Assembly (NCBI GenBank): GCA_020744225.1
Contig: JAGMWG010000012.1
Location: forward strand, 558,001-622,000
Length of the DNA stretch: 64,000 nucleotides
Reading direction: 5' to 3'
DNA from: Paraphoma chrysanthemicola
Lineage: Eukaryota; Ascomycota; Dothideomycetes; Pleosporales; Phaeosphaeriaceae
Position numbers and translations under genes: made by a program. The notes under the pieces were generated by a model. That model ran no database searches and had not been told where the DNA came from. It worked only from the letters and a program-made list of their open reading frames with translations. Positions 33,614 through 44,570 of the stretch are shown here, piece by piece. Position 1 is the first letter of the stretch. Each line of letters opens with the position of its first letter.

Positions 33614-34243
33614 AATCAAATGGTGCGCAAGCTGCAGAGCCGTGCCGACAAGGCGGAGGCGGCCATGCAGAAAGTAAAGACTAAGGCCAAGATGGTTCAA
33701 AAATCGGCGACGTTCGAGGAAGCAACCGATGATCTTCACACTTTGATGGCGAAACCACCAGCTCTCCCAAGTAAGGTCAACGGGATCATTGTCATAGACC
33801 ACTTGCTACTTCCTGCTCCGATCCCTGGTCCCAATCTTGTTGCTGTAGCCGAGTATCTTGCCCAGATTGCCGCACCACTAGCTGCCACTGCGCTTGCTGA
33901 AGCTGGCGAGATGTCACCTACTGGGTCCGAATTCTTCAGGGATCTAGATGAAATCGAAATGGACGCCCATAATCCACTCCATCCTGTCGCCTCGGGAGAC
34001 CTCATCGACGACACCTTTGTGCATACAGAGCACAGTGTGTCCAGCAACTCCGTCTACAACTTCACCGAATCGCCAGAATATGGCGCGAGGCCTTCGCCCG
34101 CCTTGCATGAAGATGCGACTAACGCTCTGCTTACCGAGTTCTGCAGCACCGGCCTGCCCTCCGACTATGGCGATTTCGAGTTCGACCAGCCATTCGACCC
34201 GGTCGGTGAGGGTATCGAGATTGGCGACGATCCTGACTTCTGA
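33614..34243 (+). pseudogene. Downstream half of family member D, same frame after a single stop
   Basis: The frame continues directly after the TAA as NQMVRKLQSRADKAEAAMQK and stays open for 209 residues to the TGA at 34241-34243, ending acidic (FEFDQPFDPVGEGIEIGDDP). There is no gap, no second promoter-like spacer and no frame change, so this is the natural C-terminal half of the upstream gene, cut off by one nonsense codon. I tested the only nearby donor-like GT (inside the stop, GTAAAA). None of the AG acceptors in the next 80 or so bases leaves a multiple of three, so a spliced-out stop from that donor is not supported. It could alternatively start at the Met at 33620. Confidence 0.62.
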
Positions 34244-34949
34244 GTCAGGCACTACCCAGGTAGAGCGAGCTCACGAGGGATGTTTGAAGCTAGGAATGGA
34301 AATCTTGAGCATGAAATGAGATCTGTGGTGGAATGAAATCAGGAGTGGCGGCTACTCGAGCAAGTAAGCACGACGTGAGCAAGCGGAGAGCGATTGACCC
34401 AAGTAGTAGTTGTTTCACAGACCTTTGGAGCTTGTGCCTTCTCTGCAGCTATCTTACGAATTGGGCTCGAAGGTTGCCCTATGGGTCAGCTTGCACTCCT
34501 CGAGGAGCTCCCGTCCGCGCAGGATGACATGCATCTAGTAGGCTTAAGGCCTTCTGTAGCCTTCGGAAATATGAAAGAAACCAATTCGAAAGAATATTTG
34601 TGCCTGGCGTGAATATGACGAGATACGACCGCGGTGGGAGAAGACTAAGAAAGGGGTGACTGATCCTTCCAAGGAGAGGATGCATAGATAACCTATTTCA
34701 AAAGTTATGTACATAGGACGTGCGAAGAGACAAGTCAGACACAGCCCAGGAGTCGAATCAGATGTTGGTATAGAAAGAGTACGATTGACAGCAGAGTCCA
34801 CCCCGTGTGTATAAACACAGCCGGCGTAGCAGCTTCGCTGCAGAACAGATTCCGGCAAATGGTTTTCGATGCTTATTGAGTGGTTATAGATGTGAAAGAA
34901 GGCTGGACTTGGGAAACATATGAAACGCGATGTTGAAACAAAAAGGTTT
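34244..34949. other. Intergenic, no supported gene
   Basis: About 0.7 kb between convergent genes, so mainly two 3' flanks. Nothing else is recognised. Confidence 0.5.
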
Positions 34950-35372
34950 CTATAGCATACCAGCCAAAAAGCCAACTCCAACTCCCATTCCAATCACGAT
35001 CATTCCTACTCCCCAAGCTCCTCCGCCATCTGATCGAGTTCCGGCACCTGTCATGTTCATGCCTGCCATAATTGTTCCAGTTCCTGACATACCACTCATG
35101 CCGCTCATTGCCATGCCCGATGGCATCGACATGACCGAGCCGTCCGACATGGTCATGAGCACGTCCATGGTGGCTGAGGCGGACATGCTCATTGTTGTCG
35201 AAGTTGATAACGCGAGAGCAGCAACTGGCTCGCTGGCCCATTCCATCGTGACTGCAGGGCGGGATGGTGTCGCCATTGGTACCATCTTTGGCGGCGGAGT
35301 AATGCTTGTCTGCGCAAGCGTAGATGAAGCCACCGCGAGGATGACGAGTGTTGAAGAAGCCGAGAAATGCAT
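34950..35372 (-). CDS. Small Met-rich secreted protein, probably GPI-anchored
   Basis: 140 residues, intronless. A signal peptide is clear (MHFSASSTLVILAVASSTLA, residues 1-20, cut likely after Ala20). The last 30 residues are a small-residue/hydrophobic tail (GVGMIVIGMGVGVGFLAGML) after a Gly/Ser/Asp stretch at about 112-118, which fits a GPI attachment signal. Between them residues 61-107 contain 14 methionines in M-S-M, M-x-x-M and S-G-M patterns. Such Met clusters bind Cu(I) in known copper proteins, but a role in metal binding here is inference. No Cys is present apart from none in the mature region. I chose the ATG at 35372 because it gives the signal peptide. It is convergent with family member D. 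Confidence 0.75.
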   Translation of the reverse strand: MHFSASSTLVILAVASSTLAQTSITPPPKMVPMATPSRPAVTMEWASEPVAALALSTSTTMSMSASATMDVLMTMSDGSVMSMPSGMAMSGMSGMSGTGTIMAGMNMTGAGTRSDGGGAWGVGMIVIGMGVGVGFLAGML

Positions 35373-36078
35373 CTCGAAATGAAACCTGCTGTATATATGG
35401 TGGAGGTTTCTGCGTATGTAACGTGCTGTGAAGACGTGTGTTGTAGGCGTGTATAAGGAACGTATCGGGTGAGTCCGGCTCAAAGTATTGAAAGGCCCAA
35501 AAGAGATCAAGAAAGTGACCTAGAGTACGGAGAGAAGCCTACTGATCTTATACTGCCCCACAATCCAGCGAACATGACATGTTGCAGGATGTTCCGCTAC
35601 TTGCAGCAAAACATCGATCGGAAGCGTCGCAATCCTTTCAATGACCCGGATGCGATAGTCCGAGACTCAACGAGAGATAGATGGACCCATGTCGGAACAG
35701 CGCACCTCCGCAAGCGACAGGGACAATTTGGAAGTATCCTGTTGGAGTAGTGTTCGAAGATCGTTTGGGCTGTTTCGGAACACATCGTGGTGGTTGCGCG
35801 CTACGACGATCGGGGGAAAGCGTCGGCTGGCTCGTGCTGAAGTTTGTTTCGACCTCAGGCGAACACCATCTCTCTTACTTGCATCTCTCCCACATCATCA
35901 CACCGAGATCCATCACATCCATCACGATGCATCATATCAAACAGAAAGCCATCTTTGTGGCGAATTAGGATGTGTTCCCGGTAACTAGAGGCATCATGTA
36001 GCCCAACAGTGCAAACTGCTCCGACTGTTTCGCCTGATCGGCTGTCGCGGCTGCTGCCTACTTGTATAGGCTGCGACA
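35373..36078. other. Intergenic, no supported gene
   Basis: About 0.7 kb holding the promoter of the Met-rich gene and the 3' flank of the next minus-strand gene. TATATA at 35392-35397 lies too close to the ATG to be a normal TATA box. Confidence 0.45.
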
Positions 36079-37389
36079 TCATTCTTCGACCTCCGGAAAC
36101 TTAATATGATCATCCTCCACCTCTGGCAGATTCTCGAGTAGCTCATCCGAAGCCCAGTTCTGTGTCTGGCGCGCGGTTGTGATCAGCTTCATGTGTGACG
36201 GACTCTCATTCCAACCCTCCGTCTCCACGGCATACCAGAAGCATGCGCGCTGCTCAAAGGCCCATCTCAAGTTCTCCGCCCATCCGCTAATGTCAGCAGG
36301 ATGTGGTTGACCGATATGATGCAGCATACGATATGGCTTCCCAGGTCGCGGTCCACCAAATGCATATGCGCTAAAGGCGTCTTTCTCACCAACTGCGCCT
36401 TCGGTTGTGAAGGCTAGGGCAACAGCTACATCTTCTGGCACTTCGACATCGCTTGGTGGCTTGACATGATCCGCCGGCGACCGCATATAAGTCTCCACCT
36501 GCGGTAGGCTGACCTTGTACTCCCATTCCAGCGCATCAATTTCAATTTCGTCCAATCTCGTGTTGCGTCTCATTTGTCGCTTCGACCTTCGCTGCGTGTG
36601 AGCGGGCGTTGATTGCCTGGAGTGTCTGCCCGGATCTGGTGTCGCAAGTCGCGTACTGCTCTCTCTCTTTCTCTTCTTCATCGTCTCTTTGAGATGTGTC
36701 GCTGCTTCAATTTCCTGCGCTGTCCAATCCCGAGGTGGTGGTGCCGATTTCGTTTCCCATCTACCAAACGTCTCGCGGTCAAGATGCTCACGACTTATGG
36801 GAGCTGGGCCCCCGATGTGTTTCAAGAGTCTCTGGTAGTCGCGCGGATACAGCCACTGCTCCTCAGGATTCTGAATGCAGTGTTGCACCATTCTCGTCAA
36901 GTCGAGCGCATCATTACCCTGCGGCATTCGTCTCACGTCGGCTGCTAGAGAGGCAAAAGGAATACTCTCGGTCAGGGCTTGCAACCCACGTACTTCGTTC
37001 GGCGTCCGGAACCCTCCGACTTTCATATCTGCTTCGTCCCAAGTCGGTTTACGTGCAGCATGCCAGTTGTCGTGCATGGTGACCGTCCAGCCGTCGTACC
37101 CGGCCGCCTTCATGGCCTTGTACATGTAAGTGCCGCAACAGTTTGCGTGCCATTCGTCGGGTAAGTCGCGCGCTGTGTTGACGATGACCCAGATGGTATG
37201 TCGCGTTACGCCGTTGGAAACAAAACGGTATATGACATCGGCGCAATGTACGACGTTGGGTAGAAAAGTGAGAAGCTCGTAAGCTGTAAGGTGTGCCCCG
37301 ACTGGAAAGGGAAGGTTTGCTGGGGGCGCTCGTGGGCCAAGACCATACCGGTTAGTCTTCTTACGACGACCTCTGTCGTCCTCTACCAT
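36079..37389 (-). CDS. Two-box family member E, with third C-terminal box
   Basis: 436 residues, intronless, unknown function. The N-terminal family box is at 31-74 (HLTAYELLTFLPNVVH, DVIYRFVSNGVTRHTI, IVNTAR). A W-T-V-x-x-H motif follows at about 101-106, and the C-terminal box is at 145-211 (GNDALDLTRMVQHCIQNPEE, WLYPRDYQRLLKHIGG, HLDRETFGRW). A basic Arg/Lys-rich stretch (KKRKRESSTR and RRSKRQMRRNTR) looks like a nuclear localisation signal. The last 80 residues hold a third box, ADISGWAENLRWAFEQ, shared with the gene at 37857. The two genes are head to head with 467 bases between their ATGs, so they are probably a duplicated, possibly co-regulated pair. The start is the first ATG in frame; codons further upstream lack an ATG. 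Confidence 0.78.
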   Translation of the reverse strand: MVEDDRGRRKKTNRYGLGPRAPPANLPFPVGAHLTAYELLTFLPNVVHCADVIYRFVSNGVTRHTIWVIVNTARDLPDEWHANCCGTYMYKAMKAAGYDGWTVTMHDNWHAARKPTWDEADMKVGGFRTPNEVRGLQALTESIPFASLAADVRRMPQGNDALDLTRMVQHCIQNPEEQWLYPRDYQRLLKHIGGPAPISREHLDRETFGRWETKSAPPPRDWTAQEIEAATHLKETMKKRKRESSTRLATPDPGRHSRQSTPAHTQRRSKRQMRRNTRLDEIEIDALEWEYKVSLPQVETYMRSPADHVKPPSDVEVPEDVAVALAFTTEGAVGEKDAFSAYAFGGPRPGKPYRMLHHIGQPHPADISGWAENLRWAFEQRACFWYAVETEGWNESPSHMKLITTARQTQNWASDELLENLPEVEDDHIKFPEVEE

Positions 37390-37856
37390 ATCTAAGGCGT
37401 GGTGTGAGCGATGTCTTATATGTCCTGGGCAAGAGTTGATGTGAGGCCGGCACAAGATTTGACAGTGGGGCTCAAGAGTCGGTGCAAGAAGGTCCTGCCA
37501 GGGAGTACACTATTTGACTCGGCTGTGTGGGGGCAAAAAATACACGCGTTTCCCAGAGACAACTGCGCAACATTTGGCTCCCGCAAGAACAGTTGGCCCG
37601 GAGCCGTTGCTGGTCCGAGCTCGCTCCTCCCATTCTGGCCGACCCGACACCTCTGTGCCATGCGCCCGCCCTCTCGTCTGCCCCAGCATTAGCACTGCTT
37701 TTAGGATACGCGCAACTCTAATTCTGTACACGCCTGTTGGAAGTCTAGGATTGGCACGACCTGGTGTTCATACTGTAAGGTGTAGAGGTTTGAGCATTCT
37801 GGTAAGTTCCTTGCACTGCGAGCTCTCGCCCCAGCTATTCCTTGGTTACTCACACC
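37390..37856. other. Shared divergent promoter region
   Basis: 467 bases between the head-to-head family members E (minus) and F (plus). It must carry both promoters unless transcription starts within the genes. No palindrome or named element was recognised by eye. Confidence 0.5.
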
Positions 37857-39604
37857 ATGGAGACCGAAGACATGGGTTCCCCTATGGCGAAGAATAATGC
37901 TTTCGGGATCGGCAGCCCAAGCTGGAATCTACCCTTTCCATCTGGGAACTTGACCGCTGCAGAAATTCTTGCCTACCTCCCTCACTGGCTCAAATCCATC
38001 GATGTCATTGACCGCTTCGTTACCAATGGCGGAAAGTCGCTCACGATTGCTGCCATGATCAACGAGTTCAGGCACCTACCAGGCACAGGCGACTCAGTCT
38101 TCAGGCCAAACTCTGTGCAGATCATGATGTCTTATGGCATGCGTCGGGCGGGGTTTGAGGACTGGAAGGTCGGCTCCCACCACGAATATCAGCGCCCGAA
38201 CCCGAAGTTGACAGAAACCGATTTGGATGTGAGCACATTCCGTACACCACGCGAAACCCACCCCAAGACCGGTCCTCCAGGCTGCGAGACGAAGCAGCTC
38301 AAGCACAACGAACCGGCAGAACCGGTAGAGTTCAAGGACCTTGCACGCCACGTGAAGGTGCACCCCTCGGGCAATGATGCACTAGACCTCTCACGATGTG
38401 TGCAGTATGCACTCGCGCATAAGGATGAAGAGTGGTACTTCCCCGACGACTTTGGAGCGTTGGTCGCTAAACTTGGAGGGCCGTCTGCTATCACTCACCT
38501 TCACCTGGACAAGCAGATATTTGAGCGCCGCAGGGATTATGTCTTCCTCTCACCAACCAAGTCGACCCCCAAGCCGCAGTTCAAGCGCACGTCAGGCAAC
38601 AAGCGTGCCAACACCAACAAGGTTATGCCCCAGTCTCGTCAATTCGCAGGCGGTCGATCAGGTACTCCAACATACAGCTCACCACTGAAGCGCATGATGG
38701 ACGTGGAAGGTACAACTACAATTGGCAGTCGAAGGAAGAGCGGTAGACTGGCCAAGAAGGACACCAAGATTGTGCGAGATTATGAATCCGATGCTACGGT
38801 ACAGTGTCGCTGGCGCTACTTCTAATTGACATCAATTGACGCCCAGTCTAGGACGTTGATTCTCCTCACTCTGGCTACTCGACACCCGCGAAGAGTCGCA
38901 AGCTCAATCGCATCCCTCCTATGCCTGCCTCACCCTCGAACGACAGCGACTTTGTCGCAGAGGCCTCCGAACTCGATGACGAGGTACCAGCGGCCGAGAT
39001 TGCTAGCGAGGAAGACCTCGTTTCCCCCGCCAAAGCGGCACGCAGTCGCGCTGCGGCTCGAAAGGCGCGCCATATGATTCGAAGCCTGTCTACCGAGACT
39101 CAGCACAATATCGGCGTTCATGGTAAACAGAAAGAGGTCAGCGCTCCAACAAAGGCGCCTGTGCTTGCTCTCCCAGCGACTCGCCCTGTTGCTGATATCA
39201 GCCCCGAGATCATGTCCCTGGCCAGTACCTTCTCAACTCGCAAGCCGGTTTTTTTGAAGCCTCCGATCTTGTCTGCAAATCGTCTCCGCGTTGATTGGCA
39301 GTCCCTGTACTTGTACGCGGCCGAGGGCTGCACATCCGTAGACGAGATGTGGGCAAGTGCTCTCTCCTCCGCTCGGTTTAATGGACCTCGTCGTCATGCG
39401 CCGTTTCGCGAGTTGCATCGTCTGAGTATTCCCTTGCCTGCTGATGTCAGCGACTGGGCCGAGAACATTCGGTGGGCGAAGGAACAGCACAAGTTCTTTG
39501 GCAGTGACACCTGGACTGAGTATGACTATCATCTCGAGCTGATTACCGAGCACCGTCGCGCAATCTACTGGGTCAGCGAGGAGGCTGTTATGCATAGCTA
39601 CTAG
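37857..39604 (+). CDS. Two-box family member F, with third C-terminal box
   Basis: Two exons (37857-38798, 38852-39604) join across a 53-nt intron, giving 564 residues. Without splicing the frame would stop eight codons later. The N-terminal box is at 30-72 (GNLTAAEILAYLPHWLK, IDRFVTNGGKSLTIAAMINE), the W-K-V-x-x-H motif at about 103-108 and the C-terminal box at 159-227 (HPSGNDALDLSRCVQYALAH, DDFGALVAKLGG, HLDKQIFERR). A Lys/Arg/Ser/Thr-rich disordered middle (GSRRKSGRLAKKDTK) suggests nuclear location. The third box near the end (ADVSDWAENIRWAKEQ, then YHLELITEHRRAIYW) matches member E. Function is unknown. The three boxes in one order in two adjacent genes define a family architecture. Confidence 0.8.
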
Positions 39605-40478
39605 GCATCTGCGCGAGCGAGAACTTGGACGATCAAACTAATACTGTATTGGAGATATCAGAGGAAACATGTGAAAATGTGAACAGGCCAAAGCCTGGGA
39701 TGCGATCAAGAGATGAAATGAATATGGGAGGGTTTTGTGTAGCAACGCCTTTGAATAGGCTATGTTAGGCTTTGGTAGCCACCATTCTTGGTCCTCATTA
39801 CGCGCTACGACGCTCCGAACATTGCATGCAACGTACAAAAGCTGTGCGCTAGATAGCAATACACAGGACACACACAATTGAACCCTTCACAAAAGCTAAC
39901 GATCTTGTGCTGCAATTACACCCAATATCATGATAAAAGAGGTTGTAGACTAGAGTAGATATATCGCTCGTGCCCCCATGAAGAGGAGGGCAGGAAAGCG
40001 TTACGAAAGATTTCTGTTGGGGTCTTTCATGTACGGCGTCTGTATTGAGTCGTAGAAAGGTAGTTCGGAGCCCATTTTACTGTCCATGGCGAGTAGAAAC
40101 AAGTGGCAAGATGGAGGAGATCTCTCTGAATTGACTATCGAGTATCTACGTCACTGTTTTTCTCTGGGTTTTCTGTTCTGTTTTGTCTCCCCTCTCGTCT
40201 CGTGCTGTAATTCAAGAACGCTCCTGTAAAGACTAAACAATCATGTCAACCACTCGCGTACATTAAGAAAATCAAGAATTCCAAGTCAAATAAATGAAAG
40301 TAATATCCCGTGCAACGGCACAGTATGTTGCGCCTAAATCTCATACGTTGGCCATGTACTGTCCATCACCACATCGCACCCTCAAAACTGTAATCGCAAT
40401 CGTTATTCGTGTATTCTTGGGCCATGCCGCCATCAGCCACGTGAGCCCTGTCCGTCAACCAGATCAAATCACTTCAGC
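39605..40478. other. Intergenic, no supported gene
   Basis: About 0.9 kb between convergent genes, AT-rich, with no supported gene. Confidence 0.5.
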
Positions 40479-42491
40479 CTAGGGATAGACATGGTTCTTC
40501 AAATCCTCCGCATGCTCCTCCTCCCACTTGCGCTGCGGATCGAACCGCTTTTGGAATGCCTCCGCCGCCGCAAGAGCCTCGAGCTGCGTTGGAGTGAAAG
40601 TGCTGGGAACCCACTCATGGTCGAGGAATTTGTCGGTCAACTCATCATATGCGTCCACGGGAGCGGGAGCGGCCTTGCTGCCGTCTTGACCCGGTACAGC
40701 CCACAGACCTGTTGTGTGTTCAGCCTGAGAGTTGGTGCGTGCTGGAGGTGAGCCCGGAAGATCGGCTCGCAAAGTGCCCGTTGTATGCTCGGTGGGGGAT
40801 AGATTTCCAAAAGGATGTTCCGGGGGTGAGTAGAACTGATAAAAATCTCCAGACTGTTCGAAGCTAAACTCCCGGTCGTCCATAGAAGTATATCCAAGTG
40901 GCTGAGACAGCCGCTGGGTACCTGAGGAGGGCATTGGGAAGCTATCAAATGCAGAGACGGGTTGAGTGCCGCTGTTAGGCGCCATAAAAGACTGCGGAGT
41001 CTCGTGGCCTGGATGCGGTGATCCGACTTGAGGTTGTGAACGCGGCAGCGAGGCGAGCGTCCAGCCTGGGTTTGGACTAGAGCGCTGGCCGCGGCGAGCT
41101 TGCAGTCCATTACGCAGCTGCTGTGCTTGATAGGGCGGAAGATTGCTTGGCGTGTAGCTCGCGAGCCACTGAGGGAGCCCAGAGTCGAGGGGTAAATGCT
41201 GGGCTGCGAGAAAAGCATCGCCATCATGCTGTCGCTGCTCGTGCTGTGCGCCGGCGTAGTCGTACTGAGTTGGGAATTGTGACATGTCGTACTGGACAGA
41301 GCGCTCAGAAGGCTGGTCCATCATCTGGTCGTGGTCGTATTGAGGGGTCACGGAGGGTTCTGAACCGGGCGAGGTACCGTCGTGCATCTCGTTCTCAACT
41401 CCTTTCATGGCGACGTTCAAGTCTTGTTGAGGAGTGGAGGGCATAGCGAAGTCGTCGTTGTCTTCAAGGTCTGAGCTCTCTCGCACGTGACGGGTGGTTT
41501 GCTCGCCTGGTACACGTGCCGCCGGGTTTGTCGTGGGGGCGGCGTTTGTGTCGTCATCGGCGGTCCCTTTCACAGCCTTTGGCTTTGGAACCTTCTTCCA
41601 TCGATCGAGAGCTTCACGGTCCTGATGTTCTCGGCACGCAGCACCCAAGCCCAAGCGAATGCGGAGCATGTCGTAGTCGCGAGGGAACAGCAAATCTTCG
41701 TCTGGGTTCTGGACGGCGTACTCTACACAAGGTGTAAGGTGAAGAGCATCGCCGTTGGACGCATTGGGAAATTTTACCACGCCGTTGGCAAGGCTCTTGA
41801 AAGCTACGTCATTGATGAGACTGCCATTCTGCTTCTCGACGACGTAATTGAACATGGCAATGCCACCCGCGAACGTGAGGTCCTCCTCATCCCAGTATAA
41901 GTCGTTTTCGTCCAGCTCATCTAGAGACAGACCAAATTCGCCATTCTGGTGCCGAGTTATATTCCAGCCAGCGTAGCCTTGGTCTTTGAACACCTTGTTG
42001 AAGGCGTGGTGCAATGCGCTATCGAAACGGGGGTGGTGCTTGCCACCTGAGGCATCGCGATGCATGAGGAACACCTTGATCATAGTTTGTCCGTCCCAAC
42101 CATTCTCGACAAGTCGGAATAAGACCTCAAAGCGGCGAACCCAATTTGACAAAAAGGCCAAGATCTCAGAGGCTGTGAACTCGCCAACGTCGGGGATGCG
42201 GAGGTTCTTGGCTATGGCAGTGGTGCCAAAGATCGGACTCGGCCTTTTGGCATTCTTCTTTGACTTGGCGACCTTCTTGGACACGTCAGCCTTACCCTGC
42301 TCGTCGTATTCGCCGTCAGAGTCGGTATCCTTGTTAAGAACAATGTTGTCATTGCCATCGCTGGGAATATCTTCCATATCAAAGTCGTGCTCGGCGGCGG
42401 ATGCTCGCTTCTTGACGTTTCCACGGGCAGGCAAGTTCTTCTTGACACGCTGGCGCTTCGACTTTGGAGATTGGTCGGTGAAAGGTGACAT
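40479..42491 (-). CDS. Two-box family member G
   Basis: 670 residues, intronless, the longest intact two-box member. A basic N-terminus (KRQRVKK at 12-18, VKKRAS) looks like a nuclear localisation signal and is followed by an acidic patch. The N-terminal box is at 103-145 (GEFTASEILAFLSNWVRR, LFRLVENGWDGQTMIKVFLMHR in two parts), the W-N-I-x-x-H motif at about 176-181 and the C-terminal box at 231-300 (NGDALHLTPCVEYAVQNPDE, FPRDYDMLRIRLG, HQDREALDRWKK). The C-terminal 350 residues are disordered and Gln/Pro/Ser-rich, with two copies of E-H-T-T-G. They end in a charged helix (LEALAAAEAFQKRFDPQRKW). The box-plus-Q/P-rich-tail layout resembles transcription factors, but no DNA-binding activity is shown. 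Confidence 0.8.
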   Translation of the reverse strand: MSPFTDQSPKSKRQRVKKNLPARGNVKKRASAAEHDFDMEDIPSDGNDNIVLNKDTDSDGEYDEQGKADVSKKVAKSKKNAKRPSPIFGTTAIAKNLRIPDVGEFTASEILAFLSNWVRRFEVLFRLVENGWDGQTMIKVFLMHRDASGGKHHPRFDSALHHAFNKVFKDQGYAGWNITRHQNGEFGLSLDELDENDLYWDEEDLTFAGGIAMFNYVVEKQNGSLINDVAFKSLANGVVKFPNASNGDALHLTPCVEYAVQNPDEDLLFPRDYDMLRIRLGLGAACREHQDREALDRWKKVPKPKAVKGTADDDTNAAPTTNPAARVPGEQTTRHVRESSDLEDNDDFAMPSTPQQDLNVAMKGVENEMHDGTSPGSEPSVTPQYDHDQMMDQPSERSVQYDMSQFPTQYDYAGAQHEQRQHDGDAFLAAQHLPLDSGLPQWLASYTPSNLPPYQAQQLRNGLQARRGQRSSPNPGWTLASLPRSQPQVGSPHPGHETPQSFMAPNSGTQPVSAFDSFPMPSSGTQRLSQPLGYTSMDDREFSFEQSGDFYQFYSPPEHPFGNLSPTEHTTGTLRADLPGSPPARTNSQAEHTTGLWAVPGQDGSKAAPAPVDAYDELTDKFLDHEWVPSTFTPTQLEALAAAEAFQKRFDPQRKWEEEHAEDLKNHVYP

Positions 42492-44570
42492 CTGCGGCTG
42501 GGAATCCTTCGCAATGCCGGAGACTAGATGTAGGACTGAGGCGAGAGCTTCTTAGAGGAGTTGATCAAACCTCCTAAAGGGTATTAGACTCCGGGCTGGC
42601 AGCTTCTCTGCGAGCTGATAGAGCTGAACGAGTTACCAATTGCTAGTTCCTGTTCCAGGCGGGACTTGGTTGAGATAGTAGCTGGGTATGGACGAAGTTG
42701 AGCCACTGATTGAGGTTGATCGAAGCGTGTGTGTGGTTGTGGTCGGGGGTTTCGGCCTTGGGCTGTGTATGTAGGTACTGGATCGTAGAATGAGCGGCAA
42801 TGGTCCGTGAGTTCGACTCGGCCCACAAGAATTGCGGCCCGAAGCGAAACGGCGATCACTAAGGAGTGATTCGAGACTCAAAGGCTGACAAGGTTGCGGA
42901 ATCATCCTTGGCATACGTCTTAGTGTCTTATCTTGTCAGCGCAGGGAAAGAAGCTTTCACCATGAGACGAGGCATTGTGCCTTCGACATGTAGATTCCTA
43001 CATATTCCCTCGACAATAGACACTGTATGTAGTCGAAGCTATAAGAATGGGTAACCGCATGGCTACCACTGGGAGCGAGTTGAAGCCATAGTGGACTCAA
43101 GTAGGACCAAGCCCGTGGAGCTGGTTTATCATATGCTTTTAATAGAGGTCTGCAAAGACACATGTGCAAGCAAAGATCGTCCGTCATTGTACACTAGAGA
43201 AGCTCTGCATTGCTTTCAATGCTAAGCGCGAGATGGCCTGACTATACGCTGCTCATATAATTTTGATCAGCACACGAAAAGCCACAATAATGTTGACACT
43301 GCAGAAGCGCAAGGTTGATCTAGCATAGCTCTAATAGGACAAGACGAACTTTCCGCCTCTAATTATCACAAGGGCATATACCATGTCAACGACACGTCGA
43401 AACCCAGTGTGACGGTAGCATTGGGAAAATGAAGAGGATCAAATTTCTAGAGTAAGTAGAAGTTAATTAAACGCCATGGCGCCATGTTTCTAATGCTCTA
43501 GTTTTCTGGAGCTTGACCAAACTAGCTTGAATATTTGCAGTATGCTCCCACTGCTCTGATTCTGTTAGCGACTAGTCAAGCCATGTTCAAATCTCTGTAA
43601 TTGCTATTTATCTTTATACTCGCCGTCTGTGTCTAGACGAAGAACTTCCTCACCCTACGAGGCAAGTACCAGGACTTGCGCGAACACACCCATACGAGAA
43701 GGAAACAAGTCGTAAAATCGTTGAAAGGGATTGCTCGAGGCGAAGGCATAGCTGGCTGGTCAATCATATCAAAATGTCCTGGCTGCAGCACCCCGAAGCA
43801 CCAAAATCTCTGCTACAAGCAATCTAGCATCATACATAAGCTGCAATAGTGGTTTCATGAGAAGAATGCTATGACGACATGCTGCAGTCAAAGAATTGAG
43901 TTATGAAGAAAAGGAGTAGCAAACGGGCACTAACCTAAGTACCAGTTCGTTGTTCGAGTATCAAACATCACTTGATTGTCACGGATCGAGTCTCCATATG
44001 TTTAGGCTGGACGATTAGGTAAGAGAAGAGAGCCACAAAATCTCGACTGTTGATCAATATGCACAATGAATCTAAAGGAGTAGTAGAAGGTAGCAAAATT
44101 ATAAACGAGTGTGTATAATCACTTGGAGTTGCACTATACTACGATGGAAGGGTTATCTTGCCGCAATTCCAGAACCCCAAGCAGACTGATAGTCAAGGAG
44201 AAATTGCATTGTCTGCCGCAGACGCCGACACAAATCGTCGATGAATAGAAAGGTGCGCGATTGCCAGACCTAGCAATGGCATTTTAGAGCTTGGAACCAA
44301 AATCTCAGAAATGGAGGCGAGGAAACGAGATGCTGACCACCGTAGTAGTCTGGTCTGTGTGTAGCAAAAACTGATGAAGCCGTCTTCTGCGCGAGGCTCT
44401 ACCGACTGTCTTGAAAGTCTTCAGATTCAGACTGGATGCCCTTTGGTAACCTTCAGGCGATGTTAGGACTTTCGTTACTTTGATGACTGGCGTCTCATGA
44501 AGACCGCTAAATCATGTATTGCCCTTCTCGAATTTGAGAATCATGAAATGCTGCAATAGATATTGCTTTA
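42492..44570. other. Long intergenic region, no supported gene
   Basis: About 2.1 kb, clearly AT-richer than the genes. It holds the promoter of member G and the 3' flank of member H. No open frame above 93 codons has any support, and I saw no inverted repeats or transposon remnant by eye. Confidence 0.5.

Noticed and set aside
42781..42840. A GTTCGAC-containing stretch resembling a tRNA T-loop
   Set aside because: The flanking bases cannot form the five-pair T stem and no acceptor or anticodon arm fits.
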